30,216 nucleotides of DNA from an uncultured Prevotellaceae bacterium (lineage in GTDB: Bacteria > Bacteroidota > Bacteroidia > Bacteroidales > Bacteroidaceae), in contig CAJKQZ010000007.1 in NCBI GenBank assembly GCA_905202115.1, positions 1 through 30,216 on the forward strand, written 5' to 3'. The number at the start of each line of letters is the position of its first letter. The stretch's first letter is position 1. Position numbers and translations under genes: made by a program. The notes beneath the pieces are model-generated. The model saw only the letters and a program-made list of their open reading frames with translations, was not told the origin of the DNA and ran no database searches. Below are positions 21,962-30,117 of the stretch, in pieces.

Positions 21962-23113
21962 ATGGGACTGCTTTACAAAAACCGCAACGACAGGATAATA
22001 GATTTCACTCTCGACCTGAAAAACGACTGGCACAGCGACATCCGCGAAGAGACGCGCTCACGCTTTCTCGCGCCCGAATGGTATCCGCAAAGCGGAGTGG
22101 AAATAATATGGCCCACATCCGAAACCGACTGGTCGTACATGCTCGACGAAATAACAGGGACGTATATACGAATTACGTTCGAAATAGCCTCGCGCGAACG
22201 CCTGCTCATCGTAACATCCGATCCTGAAGGAGTAAACCGCCTGCTCAGCAGCCACATGCCACAGAAAGCGATGAAAAACATCGCGATAGCTCAACAGGAA
22301 ATAAACGACACCTGGGCGCGCGACAATGGTTTTCTCACCGTTGTGGGACCTGCTGGCGCAGAGCTCATGGATTTCGGATTCAACGGCTGGGGAAACAAAT
22401 TCGAAGCCTCGAAGGACAACACGATAAACAAACATCTGTACGACGAGAAATACATAAAAGGAACTTATACCGACTGCAATGACTTCATTCTCGAGGGAGG
22501 GTCGATTGAAACCGACGCACTCGGCACCTTGCTGACGACCGAAAGTTGCCTGCTTTCAGAAACGCGCAATCCTTCACTCAATAAAACCGACATAGAACTG
22601 AAACTAAAACAATATTTCAACGTATCAAACATATTATGGCTCAGGCACGGACATCTTGAAGGCGATGACACCGACGGGCATATAGACACGCTGGCCCGTC
22701 TGTGCCCGAACGGCAGAATCGCGTACGTAAAATGTTATGACAAAAACGACTCTCATTACGAGAATCTAAGCCTTATGGAAGAGGAACTGCAAAGTTTTGC
22801 ACAACCTTCGGGAGAACCATACGAACTCGTGCCGCTACCGCTGCCGTCGGCCGTATATGCGCCCGAAGAAGACGGAAGCCGCGGAGAAAGACTGCCGGCA
22901 ACGTATGCGAACTACTTGGTAATGAACAACGCCGTACTTCTACCGTCCTACAATCAGCCGGAAAACGACGAAATTGCGGTAAAGGCAGTACAGAAACTCT
23001 TTCCGCGGCATGAAATAATCAAAGTTCCATGCCTTCCGCTGCTGAGGCAGCACGGTTCCCTGCATTGCTCAACCATGCAATTCCCCGCCAGCGTACTTGC
23101 TGCGGAAGAATAA
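21962..23113 (+). CDS. aguA: Agmatine deiminase family protein (peptidyl-arginine deiminase fold)
   Basis: A 383-residue guanidino-group-modifying enzyme. Conserved parts appear in order: APEWYPQSGVEIIWP and ETDWSYMLDE near the start, the substrate-binding WARDNG, DFGFNGWGNKF, EGGSIE, GHLEGDDTDGHIDTLARL (catalytic His with nearby acid), and the nucleophile Cys369 in GSLHCSTMQFP. It converts agmatine to N-carbamoylputrescine and ammonia. The N-terminus extends about 35 residues beyond shorter relatives, but there is no later start that keeps the first motif. The next gene is the amidase acting on its product, 51 nt downstream, giving strong pathway support. Confidence 0.93.
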   Translation: MGLLYKNRNDRIIDFTLDLKNDWHSDIREETRSRFLAPEWYPQSGVEIIWPTSETDWSYMLDEITGTYIRITFEIASRERLLIVTSDPEGVNRLLSSHMPQKAMKNIAIAQQEINDTWARDNGFLTVVGPAGAELMDFGFNGWGNKFEASKDNTINKHLYDEKYIKGTYTDCNDFILEGGSIETDALGTLLTTESCLLSETRNPSLNKTDIELKLKQYFNVSNILWLRHGHLEGDDTDGHIDTLARLCPNGRIAYVKCYDKNDSHYENLSLMEEELQSFAQPSGEPYELVPLPLPSAVYAPEEDGSRGERLPATYANYLVMNNAVLLPSYNQPENDEIAVKAVQKLFPRHEIIKVPCLPLLRQHGSLHCSTMQFPASVLAAEE

Positions 23114-23164
23114 AGCGACAGCAACGGGAATTAAATATTTTAAACAGCAAATAAGTACAGCACA

Positions 23165-24082
23165 ATGGATAACAGAACTTTAAATATAGGACTAATACAA
23201 CAGGCAAACTCGGAAAACATAGAAGAAAACATATCCCGACTGAAAAACAGCATAAAATCGCTCGCCTCACAAGGAGCCGAACTGATAGTTTTGCAGGAGC
23301 TGCACAATTCTCTGTACTTCTGTCAGACGGAAAACGTAAACAACTTCGATTTGGCCGAGCCTATTCCAGGTCAATCCACAGGGGCGTTCTCGCAAATGGC
23401 ACGCGAGAACAACGTTGTGCTGGTAACGTCGTTGTTCGAACGACGCGCGGCCGGAGTATACCATAACACAGCCGTAGTTCTGGAACGCGACGGCAACATT
23501 GCGGGAATCTATCGTAAAATGCACATACCCGACGACCCCGGATATTATGAGAAATTCTATTTCACGCCTGGCGACATCGGTTTCAAGCCTATCGACACTT
23601 CCGTTGGACGGCTCGGCGTGCAGGTATGCTGGGACCAGTGGTTTCCCGAGGGAGCACGCCTTATGGCCCTGCAGGGAGCAGACCTGCTTATCTACCCCAC
23701 AGCCATAGGATTCGAATCGAGCGATACGAAAGAGGAACAGGAAAAGCAACGTAACGCATGGATAACCGTACAGCGCGGACATGCCGTAGCCAACGGGCTG
23801 CCTGTTATCGCAGTAAACCGCACCGGATTCGAAAACGACCCGTCGGGCTGCACAAAAGGTATCAGTTTCTGGGGCTCGAGCTTTGTATGCGGCCCGCAAG
23901 GCGAAATGCTGGCACAGGCTTCGCAAGACAAAGAAGAAAACATTCTTGTACAGGTAAATCTTTCTCACTCTGAAAACGTAAGACGTTGGTGGCCGTATCT
24001 CAGAGACCGTAGGATAGACAAATTCGAAGGCCTGCTGGAAAGATTTATAGACGACAGCACCTCCACACCCCGCAATAAATGA
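23165..24082 (+). CDS. aguB: N-carbamoylputrescine amidase (nitrilase superfamily)
   Basis: A 305-residue carbon-nitrogen hydrolase with an intact catalytic triad: Glu45 in LQELHNS, Lys118 in YRKMHIPDDPGYYEK and Cys155 in VQVCWDQWFPE. The wording around these residues, including PGYYEKFYFTPGD, is typical of AguB. It hydrolyses N-carbamoylputrescine to putrescine, carbon dioxide and ammonia, completing the agmatine route to polyamines started by the preceding gene. Its stop codon overlaps the rlmH start (ATGA), so three genes appear co-transcribed. Confidence 0.95.
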   Translation: MDNRTLNIGLIQQANSENIEENISRLKNSIKSLASQGAELIVLQELHNSLYFCQTENVNNFDLAEPIPGQSTGAFSQMARENNVVLVTSLFERRAAGVYHNTAVVLERDGNIAGIYRKMHIPDDPGYYEKFYFTPGDIGFKPIDTSVGRLGVQVCWDQWFPEGARLMALQGADLLIYPTAIGFESSDTKEEQEKQRNAWITVQRGHAVANGLPVIAVNRTGFENDPSGCTKGISFWGSSFVCGPQGEMLAQASQDKEENILVQVNLSHSENVRRWWPYLRDRRIDKFEGLLERFIDDSTSTPRNK

Positions 24083-24552
24083 AAACACTTCTTATATTGG
24101 TGGGAAAAACTGCCGATTCGAATATAAAAACACTTGTAGAAAACTACATCTCGCGCATAGGACATTATGTGCCGTTCGAAACGAAGATCGTTCCCGAGCC
24201 CAAAAACACCGCCAGCCTCACACGCGAGAAACAATGCAAGGCAGAAGGCGACGGAATCAAGAAGCTCCTGCTCGGCGACGACTGGATTATTCTGCTCGAC
24301 GAGCACGGAAAAGAATACACTTCGGTAGAATTTTCAGACAAACTGAAACGGATGTGGCAGAACTCCTCGAAAAGATTAGTTTTTGTGATAGGCGGGCCCT
24401 ACGGATTCTCACCTGAAATAAAATCGCTGGCAAAAGAAACCATGTCACTCTCACGCATGACTTTCTCCCACCAAATGGTGCGGCTCATTTTCGCAGAACA
24501 GTTCTACCGCGCCTTGACAATAATAAAAGGAGAGCCTTATCACCACGAATAA
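24079..24552 (+). CDS. rlmH: 23S rRNA (pseudouridine1915-N3)-methyltransferase
   Basis: A 157-residue SPOUT methyltransferase of the exact usual RlmH length. It shows LDEHGKEYTSVEFS, the SAM-knot motif FVIGGPYGFSPEI and the conserved C-terminal block SRMTFSHQMVRLIFAEQFYRA followed by KGEPYHHE. RlmH modifies pseudouridine 1915 in helix 69 of 23S rRNA after 70S assembly. It overlaps aguB by 4 bp, so it is probably translated by coupling; the link with polyamine synthesis looks like operon packing. Its 3' end overlaps the convergent EEP gene by 13 bp. Confidence 0.97.
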   Translation: MKTLLILVGKTADSNIKTLVENYISRIGHYVPFETKIVPEPKNTASLTREKQCKAEGDGIKKLLLGDDWIILLDEHGKEYTSVEFSDKLKRMWQNSSKRLVFVIGGPYGFSPEIKSLAKETMSLSRMTFSHQMVRLIFAEQFYRALTIIKGEPYHHE

Positions 24553-25583
24553 TCAAAACTTACCAGCACCGGCAAGTGATCGCTGAAGCCTCCGTTATAC
24601 TTATAACCTTTATAAGTTCGGAAAGGAATGTATTCTCCCTCTGATTCGGTGAGCAGAAACTCCGGATCAAAAATCCTGCAACTGTTATAATTCGTGTGAA
24701 GTCGGGATGTGCAGTCTAAAAGTCTGCCATTGACAATAAAATTATCCAGAATTTCCCAATTACCTTTGTAGTAATACGTCCCGCAAACGCCGTGACGGGC
24801 AGTTTTTCCCGACATTAAATTATAAAGAGCCTCCGTCTCGGGATTCTCTACGTCCGAGTCCATGACTTTCGCCCCGAGACCATGTGTTATCGCCTTGTCT
24901 GTCGGCGTATCATTGAAATCGCCGGTAATAATTATGTTAGGATTTTTTCTAACACCAAAAATAGAATCGACACATCCTTTTATCTGCTCCGCCAAACGCA
25001 TACGGTACTTCCGCCCTTGCTTTCTGCGGTCCAAACGGCTCGGAAAATGACACACAAATACGTCAAGCGTGTCGCCGGTAAAGACCATTCCCGTCACGTG
25101 AAGCACATCGCGGGTTTTCTTCGGCGACATATTGCTGAAATCCGGTCGAATGCTTTCATGACAAAGCACCTTAAACGTTTGAGGATTGTAAACAAAGGCC
25201 ACATTCATGCCACGGACATCCTCACCGTGGGTAATCAGATAATCATACCCTATTCTGCGAAGCGCACTTGCCTTAGTAAGATAATTAAGTACCGTATCGT
25301 TCTCCACTTCACACAAAGCAATCGCATCGATCGGGGAATCTTCACCCGCGGCAGCAATCACCTTGCTCATAAGATTCAGCTTTTTCCAGAATTTCCGCCA
25401 CGACCAGGCCCTCGGAGCCTCAGGAAGAAAGTCGTTATCGCTGCTTTCCGAATCATCAATAGGATCGAACAGATTTTCCGCATTCAATTCCATAAACCTG
25501 AACGAACTTTGAGCCGGCGATTCGTTTACACAAAAAGCAATAAGCACGACAATGCATAAAACATGAAACTTTTTCGGGCTCAC
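24540..25583 (-). CDS. Secreted endonuclease/exonuclease/phosphatase (EEP) family protein
   Basis: A 347-residue EEP-fold hydrolase. The signal peptide covers about residues 1-24 (hydrophobic LCIVVLIAFCV, cleavage near PAQ|S). Motifs in order: LNAENLFDP near residue 35, CEVEN (Glu92/94, metal ligand), FVCHFPSRL, GDFND (catalytic Asp/Asn) and the terminal SDHLPV (Asp335, His336). Possible substrates include DNA, RNA or phosphoesters outside the cytoplasm; which one is unknown. The start is GTG at 25583, as no in-frame ATG lies before the signal peptide and the next is at Met31. The 3' end overlaps rlmH by 13 bp, with no terminator between. A TATTTTTG box lies upstream at 25611-25618. Confidence 0.87.
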   Translation of the reverse strand: MSPKKFHVLCIVVLIAFCVNESPAQSSFRFMELNAENLFDPIDDSESSDNDFLPEAPRAWSWRKFWKKLNLMSKVIAAAGEDSPIDAIALCEVENDTVLNYLTKASALRRIGYDYLITHGEDVRGMNVAFVYNPQTFKVLCHESIRPDFSNMSPKKTRDVLHVTGMVFTGDTLDVFVCHFPSRLDRRKQGRKYRMRLAEQIKGCVDSIFGVRKNPNIIITGDFNDTPTDKAITHGLGAKVMDSDVENPETEALYNLMSGKTARHGVCGTYYYKGNWEILDNFIVNGRLLDCTSRLHTNYNSCRIFDPEFLLTESEGEYIPFRTYKGYKYNGGFSDHLPVLVSFDYSW

Positions 25584-25713
25584 AAAAGGAAAATTGCAAT
25601 TTTAGACCAACAAAAATATACAACATTCAACAATCACAGCTAATTTTACGCCGCAAAATCAAACATATACCTTTACAAAAGTAAAAAGTAGAACTTTTTT
25701 CACCCTCATATAA

Positions 25714-26643
25714 ATGAACACAAAAGCAAAAGGATACGCAATAGGAGCCATAGCGGCTGCGACATACGGCACTAACCCTATTTTCGCCATTCCGCTTTAC
25801 AACGACGGCATGGACGCTAACAGCGTACTGTTTTTCCGTTACATTCTGGCTATTCCTATCGTTGCGCTTATGATGAAAATGCGCGGACGAGGTTTCGCCC
25901 TCCGTAAAAAAGAAATTCTGCCCGTTATAGTAATGGGCTTCGTAATGGGAATGTCATCGCTCGCCCTTTTTGAAAGCTACAACTACATGGGCGCGGGAAT
26001 CGCCTCGACTATGTTGTTTGTATACCCTATCCTCGTGGCAATAATAATGGCCATTGTCTTTCATGAGCGCTTGGGATTTTTAGGAATCTTGTGCATTTTC
26101 CTTGCCGTCGGCGGTATATTTATGCTCTACAATACCGGCGAAGGAACAACGCTTAACATCACGGGAGTTATGTTCGTAATTCTTTCGGCTTCGTCGTACG
26201 CCGTATACCTCGTTTACGTAAACCATTCCCTACTGAAAGAAATGGCCACACTAAAACTCACCTTTTACGTTCTGATATTCGGATTGCTCATATTTTTCGC
26301 CATGTCTAAAGGCGGAAGCGAACTTGCAGTTCCTTCGCGCTGGTACATGTGGCTGAATCTTCTGGGTTTGGCTGTTCTGCCTACCGCAATTTCATTTTAT
26401 TGCACCACACAAGCAATAATGTACATAGGAAGTACACCGACCGCCATACTCGGAGCGCTGGAGCCCCTCACCGCAGTAGCGCTCGGAATCGTTCTTCTGC
26501 AAGAGCCTATCACTCCACGAATCATAACAGGCATGATTATGATAATTGCGGGTGTGAGTATGATAATAGCAGGAAGCAAATTGCCTGTTATGCTTATAAG
26601 AATAAGAAAAATGTTTCCAAAAAGAATAAGGCTGCGCCGGTAA
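25714..26643 (+). CDS. EamA/DMT superfamily transporter
   Basis: A 309-residue inner-membrane protein with ten hydrophobic spans arranged as two EamA repeats (about 5-140 and 150-290). AAATYGTNPIFAIPLYNDGMD at the start of repeat 1 and GALEPLTAVALGIVLLQEPI in repeat 2 are typical of drug/metabolite transporters. The substrate cannot be predicted; families include exporters of amino acids, sugars and small organic metabolites. The C-terminus ends in a basic tail (KKRIRLRR-like). It lies 44 nt before the DUF1460 gene and probably shares a transcript with it. The 130 bp upstream to the EEP gene is AT-rich and holds both promoters. Confidence 0.9.
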   Translation: MNTKAKGYAIGAIAAATYGTNPIFAIPLYNDGMDANSVLFFRYILAIPIVALMMKMRGRGFALRKKEILPVIVMGFVMGMSSLALFESYNYMGAGIASTMLFVYPILVAIIMAIVFHERLGFLGILCIFLAVGGIFMLYNTGEGTTLNITGVMFVILSASSYAVYLVYVNHSLLKEMATLKLTFYVLIFGLLIFFAMSKGGSELAVPSRWYMWLNLLGLAVLPTAISFYCTTQAIMYIGSTPTAILGALEPLTAVALGIVLLQEPITPRIITGMIMIIAGVSMIIAGSKLPVMLIRIRKMFPKRIRLRR

Positions 26644-26687
26644 AAATCCATGCCTCCGCCTTGTCACTGAAACACAACTGTTACATT

Positions 26688-27551
26688 ATGAAGACAATAT
26701 CAAATATATTTTTCATCATATCCTTGTTTACAACGACGAATGTCCTTGCAGGCAATCCCGTAGTGTACAATCCGCAGGACTCCATTGAAGCGGAAAAATG
26801 GCTCAAGGAAGCTCCGAAAGACGCACCAACCAACGAGCTGGCCCTTTTCTTCGCAAAAAAAATGCTTAACCGCCCATACGTGGCTTTCACGCTTGAAAGA
26901 AGCGAAAAAGAACAGCTTATAATAAACCTGCGTGAGCTGGATTGCACCACATTGGTGGAAAATTCGGCAGCACTTGCCATAACCGCACGACAAGGCGGGA
27001 CCTCTTTTTCCGAATTCTGCAATACTTTACGCAAACTTCGCTATCGTGACGGAAAAATAAACGACTACTCATCACGGCTCCACTATTTTTCCGACTGGAT
27101 AATAGACAACGAAAAAAAAGGTTTAGTAAAAGACATTGGCAAAGACGGCGAATATCCGTTCACAGCCAAACAAATTATCGACGCCACGTTCATGACAACA
27201 AATCCGCAGTACTACAAGCACCTTAAAAACGACACTGCAATGGTGGCTAAGATTGCAGAAACAGAAAAGGCGCTATGCGGACAGACTGTAAACTACATAC
27301 CGAAAGCGTTGCTCAACAAAAGCGAAAACGAGCTGAATGTAATAAAAAACGGTGACATAATAGCATTGGTAACAAGCAAGAAAGGTCTCGAAATAAGCCA
27401 CGTAGGAATAGCCATATGGCAACAGGGAAAACTACACCTGCTCAATGCTTCGAGCCTGAAAAAGAAAGTAATATCAGATTCTCTAACACTATACGAATAC
27501 CAAAAAACACGCCCCACTCAGTTAGGCATTCGGGTAGTAAGACTAAAATAA
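26688..27551 (+). CDS. DUF1460 family exported amidase (NlpC/P60-like)
   Basis: A 287-residue exported protein with a signal peptide at residues 1-21 (MKTISNIFFIISLFTTTNVLA). The DUF1460 core has the putative catalytic Cys86 in RELDCTTLVENSAALA and His238 in EISHVGIAIW, the same Cys-His arrangement as NlpC/P60 enzymes. DUF1460 proteins of Bacteroidetes are regarded as N-acetylmuramoyl-L-alanine amidase-like cell-wall enzymes. The start at 26688 was chosen because it gives a clean signal peptide; the frame is open far upstream within the transporter gene but has no plausible start there. It ends just before repeat R5. Confidence 0.88.
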   Translation: MKTISNIFFIISLFTTTNVLAGNPVVYNPQDSIEAEKWLKEAPKDAPTNELALFFAKKMLNRPYVAFTLERSEKEQLIINLRELDCTTLVENSAALAITARQGGTSFSEFCNTLRKLRYRDGKINDYSSRLHYFSDWIIDNEKKGLVKDIGKDGEYPFTAKQIIDATFMTTNPQYYKHLKNDTAMVAKIAETEKALCGQTVNYIPKALLNKSENELNVIKNGDIIALVTSKKGLEISHVGIAIWQQGKLHLLNASSLKKKVISDSLTLYEYQKTRPTQLGIRVVRLK

Positions 27552-27603
27552 ATTACCTCTACAAAAACACATCCGAACCGGTCATCAGAATTATTTACAG
27601 CCA

Positions 27604-27883
27604 AGTGCCTTGCTGTAGAAGTTTGCAGACAAAAACGGTCACCTGCCAAGCACTTGAAAATCAGCGCGTGTATATGTAGCGAAAAATATGTCTGAGATAT
27701 TTTGAATTATCTCAGACATATTTTCGATTATCTCCCTTGTATTTTTAATTTCCTGCGGGAACTTTTTTACCAAGCAAAAAAATAAAATATTTTTTCAATA
27801 GACAATTTCGACAGAAAGCATCAGTTGGCATGTTTTCTGCCGACCTGTTTTGTCCACATCATATCCACACTAAAATATCTCAA
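27604..27883 (+). repeat. Interspersed repeat copy R5, short-tail form
   Basis: Block A from about 27604 (GTTTGCAGACAAAAACGG, CACTTGAAAATCAG), palindrome P at 27683-27724 with two changed central positions, block B (ATTATCTCCCTTGTATTTTT, TGCGGGAAC-TTTTTTACC) and a tail ending in ACTAAAATATCTCAA at 27869-27883, as in R4. It fills the gap between the convergent DUF1460 and mtgA genes. A CAGAAA/TTTCTG hairpin lies in the tail. No gene can be supported within it. Confidence 0.88.
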
Positions 27884-27913
27884 GAAATAATTCTGCCGTT
27901 AGCAATCCAAAAC

Positions 27914-28624
27914 TTATTTTTTATCTTCAAACAGACTTGCTATGGAAGGCTCTACGTTCGACATCTGACGCAATATCGCACGCTTGCGCTTTTTCATGTA
28001 TGATGACGGATTGGCCGAATCAAACTTCAGCGGATTGGGCAAAGAAGCGGCGATAAGCGCACATTGTCCTTTGCTCAGTTCCGCGGCTTCAGTGTTAAAT
28101 TTGTATTTTGCCACGGCACCTGCCCCGTAAATGCCCTGCCCCATTTCGATACTGTTCAGATAAACCTCCATTATGCGGCGTTTGCTCCATGTAAACTCTA
28201 TAAGCACCGTAAAATAAACCTCGAAGCCTTTGCGAATCCATGAAGACCGAGGCCAAAGAAACACATTTTTCGCCGTTTGCTGACTTATCGTGCTGCCACC
28301 GCGCTTACGCTTGCCTTCAAGACGCTCAACCGCGGCATTCTGAATCTGTTTGAAGTCAAAGCCGTTGTGCTTAAGAAATAATTGGTCTTCCGAAGCTATC
28401 ACAGCCACAGGCAGATTACGGTTAATCTCGTCAAACGGCACCCAATGGTGCTTGAGAGTGAGTTTTTCGCCGTTATTGTGCTGCTGGACAAGACGAATGA
28501 ACATCAAAGGAGTTGCATAGACCGGCACAAAACGATACAAAAGCACCATAGTTACAGACGAGGCGAAAAAAAGAATAACCGTCCACAACAAAACGCGTTT
28601 AACTATACTCTTCAATAAGAACAT
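27914..28624 (-). CDS. mtgA: Monofunctional biosynthetic peptidoglycan transglycosylase (GT51)
   Basis: A 236-residue GT51 enzyme with one N-terminal membrane anchor (residues 9-31) and no penicillin-binding domain, the usual MtgA design and size. Catalytic and lipid II-binding motifs are in place: ASEDQLFLKHNGFD with Glu79 (first catalytic glutamate), KRGGSTISQQTAKN, RRIMEVYLNSIEMGQGIYGA (second glutamate in the EVYLN motif) and the ALIAASLPNP motif. It polymerises glycan chains at the outer face of the inner membrane. It is transcribed separately from ompA; a terminator hairpin lies between them at 28640-28674. Confidence 0.96.
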   Translation of the reverse strand: MFLLKSIVKRVLLWTVILFFASSVTMVLLYRFVPVYATPLMFIRLVQQHNNGEKLTLKHHWVPFDEINRNLPVAVIASEDQLFLKHNGFDFKQIQNAAVERLEGKRKRGGSTISQQTAKNVFLWPRSSWIRKGFEVYFTVLIEFTWSKRRIMEVYLNSIEMGQGIYGAGAVAKYKFNTEAAELSKGQCALIAASLPNPLKFDSANPSSYMKKRKRAILRQMSNVEPSIASLFEDKK

Positions 28625-28639
28625 GATTCAGACATGAGC

Positions 28640-28674
28640 AAACCGCCGAAGCAGAACTACTGTTTCGGCGGTTT
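28640..28674. terminator. Hairpin between ompA-like gene and mtgA
   Basis: AAACCGCCGAA pairs perfectly with TTCGGCGGTTT (11 bp). It lies 23 nt past the ompA-like stop codon on the minus strand and 16 nt before mtgA, with only a short T-run. A likely terminator for the OmpA-like gene. Confidence 0.75.
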
Positions 28675-28696
28675 CCAGAACTTTTATTCAATTAAA

Positions 28697-29407
28697 TTAA
28701 TTCGAACTTTCTTGCTGAGCCGCTTTTATCATCTTTTCGCTGGCATACATGTAAATCTCTACCCTGCGGTTCTGCTGGCGACCGGCCTCTGTGCCATTAT
28801 CGGCAACAGGATTCTGTTCGCCAAATCCGGAGGTCTTCTTTATCTGCTGTCCGGAAACGCCGCAGGATTTCAGATATGTCTCAACCGCCTGGGCACGTTT
28901 GCGCGAAAGGTCAAGATTCTTTTCAGCGCTCTGTGCGGCAGTGCTGTTTTTCCAGCCCTGATTGTCGGTGTATCCCTGAATATCCACATCGACATCGGTA
29001 TTTACGTTCAGCACATTCTGAGCAAAATCGTTCAACGAGCTCTTTGCCGCCGAACTCAACTCAGCTGCACCGGTGGCAAACAATATTCCTGAGTCGAAAG
29101 TACACTTAACGGCCTTGAAACCGTTGTTGTCGGTGATTTCCTCGACCTTTGCATTTTCAACGGCCTGCGCCTGCTTTTTAACTTTGTCCATATGGTTTCC
29201 TATAAGTACGCCTGCGCCGGCACCTACGGCCGTACCTATAACAGCTCCTACTCCGGTGTTACCGGCTGCTGCGCCGATAAGGCCGCCTAATATGGCACCG
29301 CCACCGCCGCCTATAATTCCGCCTTTCGCTGTGTTACTCATATTGGAGCAGCTTCCGAATACCAAAACAGCTCCCAGCAAAACTGTTGAAATTCTTAATG
29401 TTTTCAT
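28697..29407 (-). CDS. OmpA-family lipoprotein with glycine-zipper domain
   Basis: A 236-residue lipoprotein. The lipobox is VFGSC with the acylated Cys20. A glycine-zipper region follows (about 29-72, with GGIIGGGGGAILGGLIG and GAVIGTAVGAGAG), a pattern of membrane-embedded small-residue helices. The OmpA C-terminal peptidoglycan-binding domain spans about 105-225, with FATGAAELSS, the GYTDNQG motif, LSRKRAQAVETYL and QQNRRVEIYM. It likely sits in the outer membrane and grips the peptidoglycan, an architecture close to Pal-like and YiaD-like lipoproteins. It is a single-gene unit; upstream DNA to 29504 is AT-rich with no strong promoter that I can name. Confidence 0.92.
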   Translation of the reverse strand: MKTLRISTVLLGAVLVFGSCSNMSNTAKGGIIGGGGGAILGGLIGAAAGNTGVGAVIGTAVGAGAGVLIGNHMDKVKKQAQAVENAKVEEITDNNGFKAVKCTFDSGILFATGAAELSSAAKSSLNDFAQNVLNVNTDVDVDIQGYTDNQGWKNSTAAQSAEKNLDLSRKRAQAVETYLKSCGVSGQQIKKTSGFGEQNPVADNGTEAGRQQNRRVEIYMYASEKMIKAAQQESSN

Positions 29408-29504
29408 CTTCTTGAATTTTTAATGTTTTACTTACACTATAACTATTCACACATAAGCCGTTGTTTCTCTATAAACTAACTGCTTTACTCTAAAATGCAA
29501 GACA

Positions 29505-29906
29505 TCAGAAAGGCAGGTCGTCCACGTTGTCGGGAGCCTGACTCAAAGGATCGTTGCCAAACGACGGCGAAGGCGCAGCTGCTGCCGGCGCTCCATACTG
29601 CGCAGCCTGTGGCGGAACGGGAGCGGCACCGGCCTGTGCGGGTAGCGCTCTCCATGCGCGTATATCATTAAACCAACGACCGTTAAACTCGTGCGCATCT
29701 ATGTCGAACGATACCGTATATTCACCATTCAGCTGAAGATTCATCTGTTCGAGCCGCTCCTTGCCAAAAACGGTGAACACGCATTTCTTGGGATACTGTT
29801 CATGGGTTTCAATCACAAAGTCCTGGGTCATCCAGGGATTGCCCGTCGTTTTTGATGTTCCGGTGCGAGGTTCGGATACGAAAATTATTTTACCTGTAAT
29901 ATCCAT
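29505..29906 (-). CDS. DUF3127 family OB-fold-like protein with an SSB-like acidic tail
   Basis: A 133-residue protein. The N-terminal 90 residues match the DUF3127 family of Bacteroidetes (MDITGKIIFVSEPRTGTSK, GNPWMTQDFVIETHEQYPKK, FDIDAHEFNGRWFNDIRAW), which looks like an OB-fold beta-barrel. The last 40 residues are disordered and rich in Ala, Pro and Gln and end DNVDDLPF. Bacterial SSB ends in a similar acidic DDDIPF tip that recruits partner proteins; the resemblance is direct, but a role in single-stranded DNA handling is inference. The start at 29906 is preferred over 29933 because it matches the family start and sits 18 nt after the promoter. Confidence 0.88.
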   Translation of the reverse strand: MDITGKIIFVSEPRTGTSKTTGNPWMTQDFVIETHEQYPKKCVFTVFGKERLEQMNLQLNGEYTVSFDIDAHEFNGRWFNDIRAWRALPAQAGAAPVPPQAAQYGAPAAAAPSPSFGNDPLSQAPDNVDDLPF

Positions 29907-29930
29907 ATTTGTATTATTTGTTTTATGCCA

Positions 29931-29938
29931 CAAAACTA
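29931..29938 (-). promoter_or_regulatory. -7 promoter box for the DUF3127 gene
   Basis: TAGTTTTG on the minus strand matches TAnnTTTG; the predicted start of transcription is near 29924, a leader of about 18 nt. There is no -33 TTTG at standard spacing. Confidence 0.5.
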
Positions 29939-30117
29939 CAAATTTTGATTTAAAATAAATGCCGATTTAACAGGTTTTATATACAAACTGAAACCAGCCT
30001 CCTTTTTTTAAGAACACTAATTGTTTGTTTTCACAAATTATGATAAACATTCACTACGAAAAACAGATTCTATGAAAAATCTGCCGTCAGCGGCTTGATA
30101 ATAGTACGTACAATAAA

